From: JAVBLV01 sp031553195
Lineage (GTDB): Bacteria > Bacteroidota > Bacteroidia > Bacteroidales > P3
Assembly (NCBI GenBank): GCA_031553195.1
Contig: JAVBLV010000021.1
Coordinates: 1-25,645, forward strand
DNA: 25,645 bases
Reading direction: 5' to 3'
Shown here: positions 25,584 to 25,645 of the stretch, piece after piece
How the letters are laid out: every line of letters begins with the position of its first letter
How positions within the stretch are numbered: position 1 is the first letter of the stretch
The notes under the pieces: generated by a model
The model's database searches: none
Seen by the model: only the letters and a program-made list of their open reading frames with translations
What the model was told of the DNA's origin: nothing
Translations under genes and position numbers: made by a program

Positions 25584-25645
25584 ATGCTTAAAGAAATAAA
25601 TTTATCCGAAGATGAAATTCGGAAGCTAAATTACGAAAGATTTCA
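25584..25645 (+). CDS. Start of a probable transposase, cut by the window edge
   Basis: Only 20 complete codons are visible from the ATG at 25584: MLKEINLSEDEIRKLNYERF. The L-[ST]-E-x-E-I-x-x-L-x-x-E-R-[FY] pattern resembles the first helix of IS630-like transposases that precedes their helix-turn-helix. With so little sequence, the family call is tentative. Confidence 0.4.
   Translation, partial: MLKEINLSEDEIRKLNYERF

Overview
The window looks like a chromosomal segment of a Bacteroidales bacterium that carries a type IX secretion system (Dysgonomonas-, Paludibacter- or Porphyromonas-like rather than Bacteroides proper). The reasons are AT-rich intergenic DNA, promoter-like motifs of the Bacteroidetes TTTG / TAnnTTTG form, an ExbB-ExbD-ExbD-TonB cluster in the Bacteroidetes arrangement, a Bacteroidetes-type HtpG, and a giant exported protein ending in a Por-type sorting tail. 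No RNA gene, CRISPR array or replication origin was seen.

Layout. 1-1743: 5' part of an exported GLUG-repeat protein running off the left edge on the minus strand. 1882-2760: AraC-type regulator. About 3.17-4.47 kb: decayed IS4-type insertion sequence. 4.5-4.9 kb: non-coding, with a good orphan promoter and a 113-bp MITE-like inverted-repeat unit. 4927-11500: seven co-directional minus-strand genes; in transcription order exbB, exbD, exbD, tonB, then a 63-aa membrane protein, a PstS-like lipoprotein and an exported TPR protein. An internal promoter probably splits them into two transcription units. 11713-12081: small exported orphan. 12475-14307: WG-repeat exported protein, the only complete plus-strand gene of any size. 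14407-18039: three housekeeping genes on the minus strand: htpG, tsaC-like and fabD. 18040-18836: gene-poor, with low-complexity repeats and a broken micro-ORF. 18837-25205: a 2122-residue modular surface protein. 25584-end: start of a probable transposase on the plus strand.

How the genes fit together. ExbB, the two ExbDs and TonB should form a proton-driven inner-membrane motor. The PstS-like lipoprotein, the 2-TM protein and the TPR protein follow it closely, although no phosphate permease genes (pstC, pstA, pstB) are present here, so a cell-envelope role coupled to TonB is a reasonable hypothesis. The two large exported proteins at either side of the window share the same GLUG module with the same header, so they look like members of one surface-protein family. 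The large one contains an exact-length 750-bp tandem duplication, a sign of recent growth by internal recombination.
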